Assembly (NCBI GenBank): GCA_032768795.1
Contig: CP136491.1
Location: forward strand, 620,001 to 684,000
From: Tremella fuciformis
Lineage: Eukaryota; Basidiomycota; Tremellomycetes; Tremellales; Tremellaceae
Reading direction: 5' to 3'
DNA length: 64,000 nucleotides
The notes beneath the pieces were generated by a model. It was not told the origin of the DNA and searched no databases. It was given only the letters and a program-made list of their open reading frames with translations. The number at the start of each line of letters is the position of its first letter. Position 1 is the first letter of the stretch. Positions 9,771-19,324 of the stretch are shown piece after piece. The translations under genes were made by a program, and so were the position numbers.

Positions 9771-10431
9771 CCACGGAAAGTTGATGAGAGTGAAGACGTT
9801 AGGAATGAGGAGAGCGAGGACCAAACACCCAGAGGTGTTTTCATGCTGTGAGGGAGATCGGCGCACTCATGGGAGGTTCGACAGTGCTTGCGGCCATAAT
9901 TGTCGCCCGATCTCGTGCGCGCCCTGCCAAGAGCGCGAGGTCCCGCCCAAGTGGATCTGTGGAAACTGTCGACAGTATCGATCGGTGGCCAGTCTAGCGC
10001 CTTCACAATGTGCCCGCCCGCCAGCCCGCACGGAGCCCAAACCTTTTTTAGTCAAAGTGATGTCAAAGCGAAGTGTCAGCTGGATCTGTATCAACTCTGG
10101 GGAAGATGCGGGTCGCTGGATAGGGCATCGGTCCCCGTCCAGATCTGAGCGCCCCGAGTCTCTCGCCCGCCGTTGAACGGAGGACGGGCCTGGGGCGGGA
10201 GCACTGTCGTACTGCAGACCGATCTAACACTCGCCCCAAAGGGTCGAGAAGATCTGCCGGGAGACAAAAACCGCTCCGAAGACATCGACTGTGAGCAGTT
10301 ATCTAGCATTGCGCGCCTCTATCTCGTGACAAGGCCACTGCAAAGCCCCATCATTGGCCAAAAATCCAACAGGCGACAGTCGGGACAGTGTAGTCAGGGG
10401 CATGCATGCAGCTTCCAAACGGGTCCTAGGC
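9771..10431. other. Spacer between secreted proteins C and D
   Basis: Promoter of C and 3' flank of D (shared 3' element at 10401-10421). No TATA box as clear as those of A, B and E. No gene recognised. Confidence 0.5.
10401..10421 (-). repeat. 3' element shared by secreted proteins C, D and E (copy D)
   Basis: A 21-nt block beginning catgcatgcagc and ending ttccaaacg on the plus strand, 11 nt past the stop of copy D. It is identical to 11681-11701. Confidence 0.7.
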
Positions 10432-10882
10432 CTACGGGAAAGACCATTTGACAGGAATTTGCTCGTCATCCAAAACGCCGTTGTTCAAGAACTCAAACAG
10501 AGCAGCAGAGACGGACATTCCACCGAGTTGGCAGTCGAAGCAGACGTCGTACACGGGGACCGTCGCGGTCGTCCCGTAGATATCGCTGGTGATGGTGATT
10601 CTGAAAGCTCAGCCACAGCACTTGCCCCCACCTCCCTCGGTTCTGATTACAGACATCCACTTACGACTGACCACAGCGGTCTCCAGCCGCGAAGAAGTCT
10701 TGGCCGAGGGCAGCCACGAAAGACGAGTCGTCGTACTCGTAGGTGTATTCGGTGCAAAGGCCCTCTACGACCGTGACATACTTGGCCGCACCGAACCCGT
10801 GATTATGTGAGTCGTCGCGAGAGAGCAGCGAAGCCCGAGCCAGAGCTGGCAAGACGCTCACGAGAGCGGCAACGGCCAACAT
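10432..10882 (-). CDS. Secreted RlpA-like double-psi beta-barrel protein D
   Basis: About 128 residues in two exons. Signal peptide MLAVAALVSVLPALARASLL, followed by a His/Asp-rich linker (DDSHNHGF). The barrel reads AAKYVTVVEGLCTEYTYEYD, SFVAALGQDFFAAGDRCGQS, then ITITSDIYGTTATVPVYDVC, FDCQLGGMSVSAALFEFL and a final PVKWSFP. The first-half Cys-Gly of the family (ACGN) is replaced by LCTE, and the loop is lengthened with Tyr and acidic residues. It is closest to copy E in both coding sequence and flanks, suggesting a recent duplication. The role is probably extracellular; wall binding or protease inhibition is only family precedent. Confidence 0.8.
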
Positions 10883-11101
10883 ACCCGGTAGAGATGACCA
10901 GGGCAAAGAAGCCGAGGTAATAGAAAGTAAAAGCCTGCTCGTCAGGCGTGTCGTCTCTTGTTTGGCCAGCCATGAGATCTGGGGGGATTCGAGTCGGGTA
11001 ACGCGCAAGGCTTGTGTGCACCGACGTCGATCCGTCTTCGACCCCTCTTGCAACGGCTCAGAGAGGCGAGAATTTGACCAGATGGGATCATTTCAAACTT
11101 C

Positions 11102-11164
11102 GGACCGCATGGGCTCAGGTAGTCGTCAGTCCAGCAGATGGACGGCGCGCCCGCGCGCCCGCGC
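11102..11164 (-). promoter_or_regulatory. Upstream block shared by secreted proteins D and E (copy D)
   Basis: ggaccgcatgggctca, gtagtcgtcag and a following gcgcgcccgcgcgcccgcg tract occur in the same order upstream of D (about 220 nt from its ATG) and E (12351-12416, about 185 nt from its ATG). Conservation outside coding sequence may reflect recent duplication, selection, or both. Confidence 0.5.
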
Positions 11165-11680
11165 GGTTTCGAAACTCTGGTAATCAAACGTGATGTGACC
11201 GAGATCGGCTTCTGCCAAAACATTCCCCTCTCCCTTCCCGGGGCGCGGCGCGAGATGCATGTCAATGGAGGATCACTGCTCAAGGGGATATTCCGGTCTC
11301 GCGCAGGAAGAGCTTGCATGGGTGTTATGACTAAACCAAAGCTTGAGTACCGCGCGAGAACGGGTGCGTTGCTCTCTGTCACAACCTGCCGACCCAAGCT
11401 CAGCAAGCGCCCCCAACACACATCGGGGCAGACTGCGACACCCGATGTCCTTCATCATCTGTCCAAGGACGGGTGTCTGGGGTACAAGCCTCCCACTTTC
11501 CCACCAGAAGTTTAGGAACTTGTGCCGGTCCAGAGGCGATCTACAAACTGATCACCTGTGCGCGCCGCGGTCTCGGCCGTGCGCCCCTCTATTTCAAGGC
11601 TCGCCCATTGTGACGCGAAAGCATTGGCCGGGAATTCGACAAGTGAGATTGGAAACCGTGTTCATACATGCATCAAGGGT

Positions 11681-11701
11681 CATGCATGCAGCTTCCAAAC
11701 G
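11681..11701 (-). repeat. 3' element shared by secreted proteins C, D and E (copy E)
   Basis: Identical 21-nt block to 10401-10421, 20 nt past the stop of copy E. Confidence 0.7.
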
Positions 11702-11720
11702 TACGAACGAGCTCCGGTAG

Positions 11721-12168
11721 CTAATCCTCCTGGAAATACCAACTGACAGGAACCAGCTCGTCATCCAAATAGCCGCCATTCAAGCTCTCAAACAGAGCAG
11801 CAGAAGCGCCGAGGCCGCCCTGGGCGCAGTCCAGGCAGACATCATACACGATGGCGGTCGACGTCGTCCCGTAATTCTCGCTGTAGATGGTGATTCTGAG
11901 CGCTCAGTACAGTATCAGGACTGGTCTCGCGCTTCAGGTTGTGAACATGTACTTACGCCTGTCCGCAGTGTTCTCCATCGCCAAAGAAGTCGAAGTCTAG
12001 GGCAACCACGAAATCCCAGTCGTTGTAGAAGTCGCCGCATAAGCCCTCCTGGACCGGAACATACTGGGCTTCTCCGTAGGTGTCCCTGGCCTTGATTGAA
12101 TCGACAGCGAGCGGCGAAGCTCGAGCCAGAGCTGGCAAGACGGCCATGAGGGCAGCAAAAGCCAACAT
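11721..12168 (-). CDS. Secreted RlpA-like double-psi beta-barrel protein E
   Basis: About 128 residues in two exons. Signal peptide MLAFAALMAVLPALARASPL, then GEAQYVPVQEGLCGDFYND, WDFVVALDFDFFGDGEHCGQ and, after the intron, AITIYSENYGTTSTAIVYDV, CLDCAQGGLGASAALFESLN and SWYFQED. Of the C/D/E subgroup it retains Cys-Gly in the first half (LCGD), so it may be nearer the ancestral form of that subgroup. A CTATAAG box lies at 12244-12250 on the minus strand, 75 nt before the ATG. Outermost of the five copies. Confidence 0.82.
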
Positions 12169-13106
12169 TCTTGGTAAGATTGGGGTTGATGGATACGATG
12201 AGGAGTGAGAGAATGAAGACGAGGCAGCGGGGCGTCTTTGCGTCTTATAGTGGGAAAATGGGATACTTGCGGGATATCGTGTCGGGTGTAGCATGGCCAT
12301 CCCGCTCCAAACGGGGGAGGTATCGACCAAGTGGGATGACTGGGAGTTTTGGACCGCATGGGCTCATGTAGTCGTCAGTTAAGCTGATGGGCAGCCCCGC
12401 CCGCGCGCCCGCACGGAACCAGAATTTTCCCCGCGGAGTCCCGCCCTTGCAAGTATAGGTCGTGAGGTGGTGTCTCGCGCCCTTGATTGGAGTTGCGGAG
12501 TACAGTCCCCGGCGCCGGCCCCAGGAGTGATCGCTCGCATTCCATCAAAAGGCGGTTCGATGAGGGTGGGGTCGCACGTGTCGACTTGTCGGGCGTCGAG
12601 GTTCAGCCTCTCCGTACTTGAGCTATAGGTGGTGCCAACATTTTCATGCACGACGAGTAGATTCTTGGACTAGAGGAAGTGCAGCCGACGAACCCCCTTC
12701 AAATACTGCCTTGCTCATCTTCCTTCTCGGTACATCAAACAACTAACAACTGATGTCAAGACGATATGGGGAAAGAGTGTCGGCCTTTGTCTGCACACAC
12801 CCCGCCCCGCCCCCGGTCGGTGAGGCCTCCTATACAGACACGGCGGGCCGCCCCATGAGGCGGGGATCCCATTGTCAATGGCGCACGATCGATCGCCATC
12901 AAGATCGAGGAAAACCCGGGAGCCATTGCTAAGCTTGCACGTCGTGAGCCGGATTTTGGGGGTTCAAGTCAGCCAGTCAACCGCGCGCGCACAGACGGCC
13001 ATGAGGGACATTGTCAATGCCACTAGCTTGTCGTTCTGCATTTTGGGCCTTGTTTTGAGATGCTACATGCATCATCTAAGTATGTCTGTTCTACAATGCC
13101 GCCTAC
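12169..13106. other. Promoter of secreted protein E and 3' flank of VMA13
   Basis: Contains the upstream block of E (12351-12416) and a TATA-like box. An ATGCAT palindrome at 13067-13072 lies 35 nt past the VMA13 stop. A plus-strand ORF at 12872-13219 has no family support. A GC-rich stretch at about 12800-12865 has no obvious feature. Confidence 0.5.
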
Positions 13107-14856
13107 CTAAACGTGCTGGCTCATCAACCTCTGCACGCTCATCAAAGCGTTATACCGGACATCCGCGTTCTCATGTGTCATCAGCTCTATCAGCCTCGTT
13201 TTGCCTTTCAGGTCGGTAATGGTTCTAGCGATCAGCATGCTCTCGAGACTCACGGATAACGCGATGCTCACTGCTTGGCCTTGTCACCGCCGTACTTGAC
13301 ATATTGCCCTACATCATGTGCCGCAACGGCGAGAACAACCGGCTCCGTGCTCTCATTCAGCAGCTCGACTAGACGCCTCCTCATCAGCATGGTGACGCCA
13401 CGAATCGGAAAGCCTCACTTGACAGCTTTGCCGTTGTTTTCTTGTCCTATTCGCATTCCGTTCTCTTTCCAGAACTCCTCGCTCTCGTGTGCTGGTGACC
13501 AGACAAGGTGGCCCGAGTCGACTTCAGACACGTATTCGTCAAATGTGCTAGTGATCAACCAAATCGGGCGTTTGTACCGACTATCGCTCACCTGAGACCG
13601 TCCAAACGAGTCTTCAACTCGTCTTTCAAGAATTGCAGATCCTCAACCACCTCGTCATCGGACCATTTCCTCTCTTGCAGCGAGTTCACGAAAGGCAGCA
13701 ATTTGACGACGAACATGGAAGGCAGATTTGCTGATGGGGCAAGAGCAAGAAGGTTCTGGGCAGGTCAGCATCTCTTCGCCAGCTTTGCAGCAATACTCAC
13801 TCGCAGGGTGGCAACGACTACTCGGGTCACTTTCTCCTTGACCGCTGCCTTGGCGACATTGGTCAGGAGCGCGATCACATCGAATTTCCTACAGATCAGC
13901 GCAGTCGCAATAACATACAGGCTGCACCAACTTGTCCAGGCCGCGTGCGGCGGCTTGCTCGAAGGAGAGCTGCCAGATGCATGAAATAGCCCAGTACTGT
14001 GCTTGGGGATTCGGGTTCGATTTGAGCGACTTGACCAGACTATCTCGTTAGACAGATATGCGAAAGACCAAGGGTGACTCACCCCGAGATGCAATCCCCT
14101 TGCTCCCAGACTGCCAATCTAAACTGTTTTCGGCCCAGCACCGCGCTCAACGCCTGTGCCGCAACCTCCCACAATGGTAGTCTCGGTCCATTCAGCAGAC
14201 CGGACAAGCTGGCGAGCAACACAGGTATTTGCGGTGCTGGGAACGGTTTCGGGTCCGTGCTGGCCCGTCAGCAGCAAAATTCCGGCAGGGTATGGGCCGT
14301 ACGATATCAACAGTGCGAGTATCCGCAAGCTTGCGAGTACTGCGAACTCCTCTTCCATGGCCAAGCACTTAATGATCGGGCCGTACGGATCGTCTGGGAA
14401 TTCGGCGGATGATAGCGAGTGGAACAAAGGGATGGTGGAGGGGTCGGCAAGCATGTCGGTGATAGCTACGAGAACGGCCTGGACGGTATCTACTCTTTGC
14501 AGCTTGCGTAGCAGATCGATGTATAGCTTCGCATATTGCTGCCCCTGCGTTGCGAACACCGTTGGTCGTTGGCCGGACGGCTGCTCATTAGCTTCATTCT
14601 GAGACTATGACGATAGCCTTGGGCTCCAACGAGACGAGAGTCCACTTACGAGCTTGCTGAGAGCTTTCAGCAGTCCCAACTCATCCGCTGACAGTAGCTT
14701 CGCTCGCTGATACCCCTACGTCTCAGCTGGGTCCCAGTGCGACATCGAGCTAAGGCATACCTCCCACGGGACCGGCTTGGAGTTGATCTTGTTGCACTGG
14801 TCATCGAGGTAGGGCGAGTAAAAAGGCGGAGGAATTGGCGCTACCTGGGCTGACAT
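13107..14856 (-). CDS. VMA13: V-type proton ATPase subunit H
   Basis: Peripheral V1-sector subunit that activates the assembled vacuolar proton pump and silences the free V1 sector. The start MSAQVAPIPPPFYSPYLDD at 14856 is followed by SKPVPWEGYQRAKLLS, ELGLLKALSK and the large exon with GQQYAKLYIDLLRKLQRVDT, DMLADPSTIPLFHSLS and a C-terminal armadillo-like part. The last two exons read LAVAAHDVGQYVKYGGDKAK and the end LIELMTHENADVRYNALMSV, which matches the VMA13 C-terminal consensus. At least eight exons. The internal exons between 13350 and 14100 were followed only in part. Divergent from SPP2, sharing about 220 nt of promoter. Confidence 0.9.
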
Positions 14857-15075
14857 GTTGCCCTTTGTCGCGCGCGCGACTATGTGCTACATGCAAGAGT
14901 GGGAGCGGGCAAAGAGGGGAATGGGATGCTGTCATTGATCGCTCCGGCCTGCGAAGGGGTACCACGTGCTACAAGTGGGGGGCGCAAATTACGCCCCTGC
15001 ATGGGTGGCGAGTATCCTCGCTCTTCGACAGTGAGGTGCCGTCTCTTTTGTACAAAACGGACAGAGGGAAGCGAG

Positions 15076-16599
15076 ATGACCACTCCCATCTCCTTCACCG
15101 TCCGACCGCCCACAGCACCTCACCGGCCATCGCCCCTCGGCGTGGGTGGACGGTCGAACGGGTCCTCAGCCCGAGCTGGACCCCCGTCTCGTCGGCTGTT
15201 TGATAATGGCCACGATGATGATGACGAGGACGAGGATGGTGTGGGCCGGCGGAGAGACAGGCGTCCGAGAGACGAGAAGATAGAGGGATACGTCAATGGG
15301 AGGTCGACAGGGTATGTTCAAGCCAGCACTCGCACGAAGAAAGCTGATGCTCAATCAAGAGGCGAGCGCCCGGCAGCCCCACTTGTTATTCCCGCCCTGC
15401 CGAACAAAGACTGGCGAGACTCGGCCAGAAGGACACCGAGCTTCCGGCCTGAGGCGCGCCAGCCGCCTCCCTCCGAGGCTGTCACGCATGAGAGGACTGG
15501 CGATGAACCTCAGCGCTCGGGATTGCGATTCGCAGTGAAGACCGAGACACAGGCGGACGACGGGGAGACTATAGTCAAGACCGAGCGCGTCGTCGAGACG
15601 CATACCAACGGTACCACCGAGTCTACCGACACGACTGTTGAAGTCAAGCAAGAGCCGCTCACGCTCGAACAGCAGGCGCTGCAGGCGATTTTGGCTGGAG
15701 ATGCCGCACAGGAGTCAGCCGAACAGAAGCTGCAACGGGAGCTGGTCATCTCGATGCAATCTGGCGCGACGACACCGATGACGGAGGAAGAGGCTTTCAA
15801 GCGGGATGTGGTGGAACTGCCCGAGGAGGTCAGTCTGCACAGATATCAGAGGCCATCAACTGATGACTTGCAGTCCACCTTGGATGACTACGCCGCCATA
15901 CCGGTATCCGCCTTTGGCTATGCCATGGCGCGCGGCATGGGCTGGGATCCGAAAGCCAACAACGACACCCCGATTCACGTTCCCAAAACACGCCCTCAGC
16001 TGCTCGGTCTCGGTGCCACACCAATGGAAGTGCCCGTGCCGAAAGCTTCGACGTCTTCATCAAGTCAACCGAAGAAGAAGCAGGACTACGCCACGAGAGG
16101 CGGCAGAGGCTTCGTAGCTAGCAGTCTCTTGGTCAAAAAGGATCGAGAGGGCTCTTCGTCAGCCGCTGCAACCCCGAATGGCTCAAGTTCCAGGACGAGC
16201 CCCGAATACGACAGCGATGCGAGTCGAAGAAGGCGGAGAGACGAGACAGACGATTTTGGCAGGGACAGCAAGCGAAGAGATACAGATCATGCCCGCGACT
16301 CGGATAGGGAGAAGTCAGGACGGGATGGGACACGAGACAAAGATAGGGATCGTGATAGGCACTACGAGACGGAAGAGGAGAGAGCTCGGCGGAAAGCGCG
16401 AGAGCGCGAGAGGGACAGAGATCGGTATTCGAACGGCGACCGAGATCGGGATAGAGACAGAGACAGAGATAGGCGGGGAGGCGACCGCGATAGAGAGAGG
16501 GACCGCCCTAGGGAGTACGACCGAGATGGGAGGAGATATGATGATCGGGATCGCGGCAAAGACCGCGACGATCGCGACAGACGGCGCGATGGGAATTGA
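15076..16599 (+). CDS. SPP2: Pre-mRNA splicing factor SPP2 (G-patch protein)
   Basis: Spp2 binds and stimulates the DEAH helicase Prp2 that activates the spliceosome. The protein starts MTTPISFTVRPPTAPHRP (15076; a longer ORF to 14884 reads into the divergent promoter). It has a disordered N-terminus with an acidic run near DDDDEDEDG, a coiled region LTLEQQALQAILAGDAA, then the G-patch-like core LDDYAAIPVSAFGYAMARGM followed by GWDP, and a C-terminal tail of Arg-Asp-Arg-Glu repeats (16340-16590) like other spliceosomal factors. A 45-nt stretch at 15829-15873 has intron signals and keeps the frame, so it is probably spliced out just before the core. SPP2/GPKOW identity rests on the core motif. 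Confidence 0.85.
   Translation: MTTPISFTVRPPTAPHRPSPLGVGGRSNGSSARAGPPSRRLFDNGHDDDDEDEDGVGRRRDRRPRDEKIEGYVNGRSTGYVQASTRTKKADAQSRGERPAAPLVIPALPNKDWRDSARRTPSFRPEARQPPPSEAVTHERTGDEPQRSGLRFAVKTETQADDGETIVKTERVVETHTNGTTESTDTTVEVKQEPLTLEQQALQAILAGDAAQESAEQKLQRELVISMQSGATTPMTEEEAFKRDVVELPEEVSLHRYQRPSTDDLQSTLDDYAAIPVSAFGYAMARGMGWDPKANNDTPIHVPKTRPQLLGLGATPMEVPVPKASTSSSSQPKKKQDYATRGGRGFVASSLLVKKDREGSSSAAATPNGSSSRTSPEYDSDASRRRRRDETDDFGRDSKRRDTDHARDSDREKSGRDGTRDKDRDRDRHYETEEERARRKARERERDRDRYSNGDRDRDRDRDRDRRGGDRDRERDRPREYDRDGRRYDDRDRGKDRDDRDRRRDGN
15829..15873 (+). other. Probable frame-keeping intron in SPP2
   Basis: gag|gtcagt...ctgatgacttgcag|tcc: 45 nt with no stop, a CTGAT branch-like site and a GCAG acceptor. 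Removal gives PEESTLDDYAAIPVSAFG, closer to the family than the retained form with VSLHRYQRPSTDDLQ inserted. Confidence 0.65.
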
Positions 16600-16658
16600 G
16601 ATGTCCCTTGTCGAAGTGATGCATCACACCCTGTTTGTCTCATTAGGCTTTGCAGTGC

Positions 16659-17137
16659 TTACTTTGCCGTGGCGAGAGGAATATAGCGGGGAATGTCGAG
16701 GACGTCAGTGTAGTCCTGGGCCTTGTTCTTGAAGGCTGATATCAGCTCCTGCCTCAATATCAGGCAGACAACACCAACCTATGAAAGGCTCTTGAGCGGT
16801 ATGGACTGCACTCAGGCGCCTTTCCGCTGCTACTTAATGGAGAGTGCTTACACTCGAATGCCGCATCGTCCTTGTATTCTTCCCACAGCTTGAAATGGTG
16901 CTCGTCCTTCTCGTCGACGCTTAGTTGGTAGAAAATCGTATTGGGTTCATGACTCTTGACATGCTTGACAATCCTAAGCAGATCTACCTTTCAGCCTCGC
17001 CCCACTCGCACAACCTAAGACAAAGTCACCTGCCTTGACCTCTGCGGCTCTCCCAGGCTTGGCGACGACGGTGGCGAGCTTTTTGTCAGTTGTGGCTCTC
17101 GAGTCCAATGTAAAAGGCCCACCACAATAAACGTCAT
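16659..17137 (-). CDS. ABM-like dimeric alpha/beta-barrel protein 1
   Basis: About 99 residues from five exons (16659-16719 area back to 17137). The first exon is only MTFIV. The rest reads LATVVAKPGRAAEVKA, DLLRIVKHVKSHEPNTIFYQ, LSVDEKDEHHFKLWEEYKDD, AAFE, HTAQEPFIAF and YTDVLDIPRYIPLATAK. This is the antibiotic-biosynthesis-monooxygenase (ABM) fold: a ferredoxin-like beta-alpha-beta chain with the signature NEP.t..Y.l..d....f...EeYkD..Af..H. Family members are cofactor-free monooxygenases, haem-degrading enzymes or stress proteins; the substrate here is unknown. No signal peptide, so probably cytosolic. First of five tandem copies; 1-3 form one subgroup. An ATATAAG box lies at 17197-17203. 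Confidence 0.82.
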
Positions 17138-17727
17138 GAGTCGATTAATCAGGCTATGGACGATATGCATACACGGCCCTGGCTGTCCTGGACCCTCTTA
17201 TATGCTAGCCAGATTGGGGCTTACAAATGCATCCCATCGTCCAGGACCTCTCTGCCCTCCACTGGGTCATGGTCAACCTCCACCGCTCGCTCCCCGTCCT
17301 AACCCGCCGGCCGTATCGCGCTAGTTGCCCGTCCGTCTGCTCACCGAGTCGCAATGGCAAGCTGCAACAAGGTGGCCTTGTCGTTGACTCGACCTGACCT
17401 TCGCGGACTGTCTTCAGGAAGAAAAGGAAGGGCTGTTGTCCGTGCCGTCTAGGCGCATCTGGCAGAACAGACTGACTGGCAAGGTCTTCGTCTTCCTTGC
17501 TGACGACCACTTCGCGGGATGAGGTCACCATTTTCACCGAGTCGAGCTTGAAAAGCTGGTCCTCCATTCGGTTCGAGACCCCTGACTTAGGTGGAGACGT
17601 CTGGGTCAGCATGTTCTGCTGGTCGTATTCTTGCATAACGCTCATCTTGCTCCTCCTGTTGAATCCTACTGAAACCTGTAAACCCAAGTCAAGCCAGGGA
17701 CTGTATGTCCTGCGCCCTACAGCTCGC
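17138..17727. other. Spacer between ABM-like genes 1 and 2
   Basis: Promoter of gene 1 (minus-strand ATATAAG at 17197-17203) and 3' flank of gene 2. An open frame on the minus strand (17205 up to an ATG at about 17644, or into gene 2) covers most of it. It starts MSVMQEYDQQNMLTQTSPP and is rich in Ser, Arg and Asp/Glu; I recognise no domain and do not call it a gene. Confidence 0.45.
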
Positions 17728-18241
17728 TCACTTGGCCTTGGCGATTGGGGTGAGGCGGCGAATGTCAAAGACATCGGTGTACTCCTTTGACTTGCCCTCG
17801 AGAACTAGCATCAGCTGAGCCGAGTACAAGGACTCAGAAAGATCACTCAAAAAGGGTTCTTGAGTGGTATGAACTGCAAGATTCAGCTTCGATTTCTTGT
17901 TGCTCATTTTCAGGACGTGAGGTGAGAGGGAGGAGAGTATTCAGAAAGACAGACACACAGGCGAATGCCTCTTCATCCTTGTACTCCTCCCACAGCTGGA
18001 AGAGATGATCGTCCTTCGGGTCGACGCTCAGCTGAAAAAAGTACGTGTCCGGCTCGTTGTGCTTGACTTGCTCGACGATCCTGAGGAGATCTATGCTCAG
18101 CACAGCTGGCAAATGACGGACGGTCCTTACCCCCTTTAACCTCCTCGGCCCTGCCGGTCTTGGCACGAATGGTTGCGAGCTAGCATGAAGTGTTTGCTTC
18201 TCTCTCCGTAGTGCAGACGAGCTTACGATGATGAGGGGCAT
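17728..18241 (-). CDS. ABM-like dimeric alpha/beta-barrel protein 2
   Basis: About 99 residues, five exons with the same intron positions as gene 1. It starts MPLII, then LATIRAKTGRAEEVKGDLLR, IVEQVKHNEPDTYFFQLSVD, DDHLFQLWEEYKDEEAFA, VHTTQEPFL, and ends SKEYTDVFDIRRLTPIAKAK. The ABM signature NEPdT.fFqLs and EEYKDEEAF is intact. Intron 4 (about 80 nt) is longer than usual. It is closest to gene 1 in the HTTQEPF segment, which faces the barrel opening in this fold (inferred). Substrate unknown. Confidence 0.82.
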
Positions 18242-18509
18242 GCTGCTGAGATGACGACTGCTGAATTCAGCAAGATAGTCAGTAGTCGAGTGAAACTCGT
18301 ATACACGGGACACATGTCATAGGCGTGCGCCCTGTCGCTACACACACTCCCACACTCACACACACCGAGTAAGCTCTCCGTAGTAGCTGCTGGTTAGATG
18401 GGTCCGTTTTGTACGTGTAGCCAGGTGAGTGTGTCATCTGACTTGCAGCCATACATGCCGCCCATCAACATGAAGTTGCATCCCGTCCGGTCAAGTGACT
18501 GCTCAAGCC

Positions 18510-19010
18510 TCAAGCGGCCTTGGCGAGCGGGGTGAGGCGCCGCAGGTTGAAGATATCCACGTATTCCGGGCGCCTGCTCTTGAACACTGACAAGATCAGC
18601 TGACCCCTACTCACCCCTCTTGCAACGCTGTCTCGCTCACCTTTTGCGATGTCCGTGGTACCGTGGACTGCGCTCAGCTCGATGCGTGCGACATGAAGTT
18701 ACTGGACTTACAGACATAGGCCTCTTGGTCCGCGTACTCCTCCCATACCTCAAAGAGGTGGTCGTCGTTTACGTCCACGCTCAGGTGATACAGCAAGGTG
18801 CCCGGCTCGTTCTTCTTGACGTTCTCGACGATGTTGAGCAGGTCTGGGCTCAGCATGCCATATTGACCGAGGCTGAGACAAAGAGAGGACACTCACCTGC
18901 CTTGACCTCCTCAGCCCGACCAGGCTTAGCGCGGACGGTGGCGAGCTGCGAGGGTCAGTCTCAAGGTGCTCTGGGCTCTAGGCGGTCGTGCTCACCTGGA
19001 TGAAAGTCAT
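18510..19010 (-). CDS. ABM-like dimeric alpha/beta-barrel protein 3
   Basis: About 99 residues in five exons. Starts MTFIQ, then LATVRAKPGRAEEVKADLLN, IVENVKKNEPGTLLYHLSVD, DDHLFEVWEEYADQEAYV, FHGTTDIAKVF and the end YVDIFNLRRLTPLAKAA. Same subgroup as genes 1 and 2, but the HTxQEPF segment is changed to HGTTDIAKV, so the pocket lid probably differs. It carries the most typical ABM consensus of the five (NEPGTLLYHL). Cytosolic by absence of a signal. Function otherwise open. Confidence 0.84.
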
Positions 19011-19324
19011 CGTGGCGGTACTGTCAGTATGCAGGTAGCAAACAAAGTGGGATCGTCGTGCGCCCTGCTCCTATACTCATGCATCAGGATGGTGTCTGTC
19101 GTTCTGAGCAGCTATGTCCGGTATGTTGTGATTGGGTCAACATCTCCGATCCCCATCGGAAATTGGTCAGGCCGACAGCGCCGAGCGAACAGGCATGTCA
19201 GGCATCACGAGCGTTCAACAGAAGACGTATAGCCCCCGAGCATGACGAGATGCAGCCCCGAGCGAGAAAGATGACTTGCAACCATCCTACAATCCGCTCG
19301 GGTAGGGGCTGGGGCTACATTTAT
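19011..19324. other. Spacer between ABM-like genes 3 and 4
   Basis: Promoter of gene 3 and 3' flank of gene 4. An ATGCAT palindrome lies at 19079-19084. No coding feature recognised. Confidence 0.5.

Larger units (their letters stand above)
10883..11720. other. Spacer between secreted proteins D and E
   Basis: Promoter of D and 3' flank of E. It carries the block at 11102-11142 that recurs upstream of E (ggaccgcatgggctca then gtagtcgtcag) followed by a run of alternating G and C (11143-11164). No gene recognised. Confidence 0.55.

Noticed and set aside
14884..15075. N-terminal extension of the SPP2 frame
   Set aside because: Runs into the divergent promoter almost to the VMA13 start; the ATG at 15076 opens the family-like part.
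17570..17582. ggttcgagacccc, resembling a tRNA T-loop
   Set aside because: No acceptor stem, D-loop or anticodon arm could be drawn around it; it lies in an open frame in the ABM spacer.
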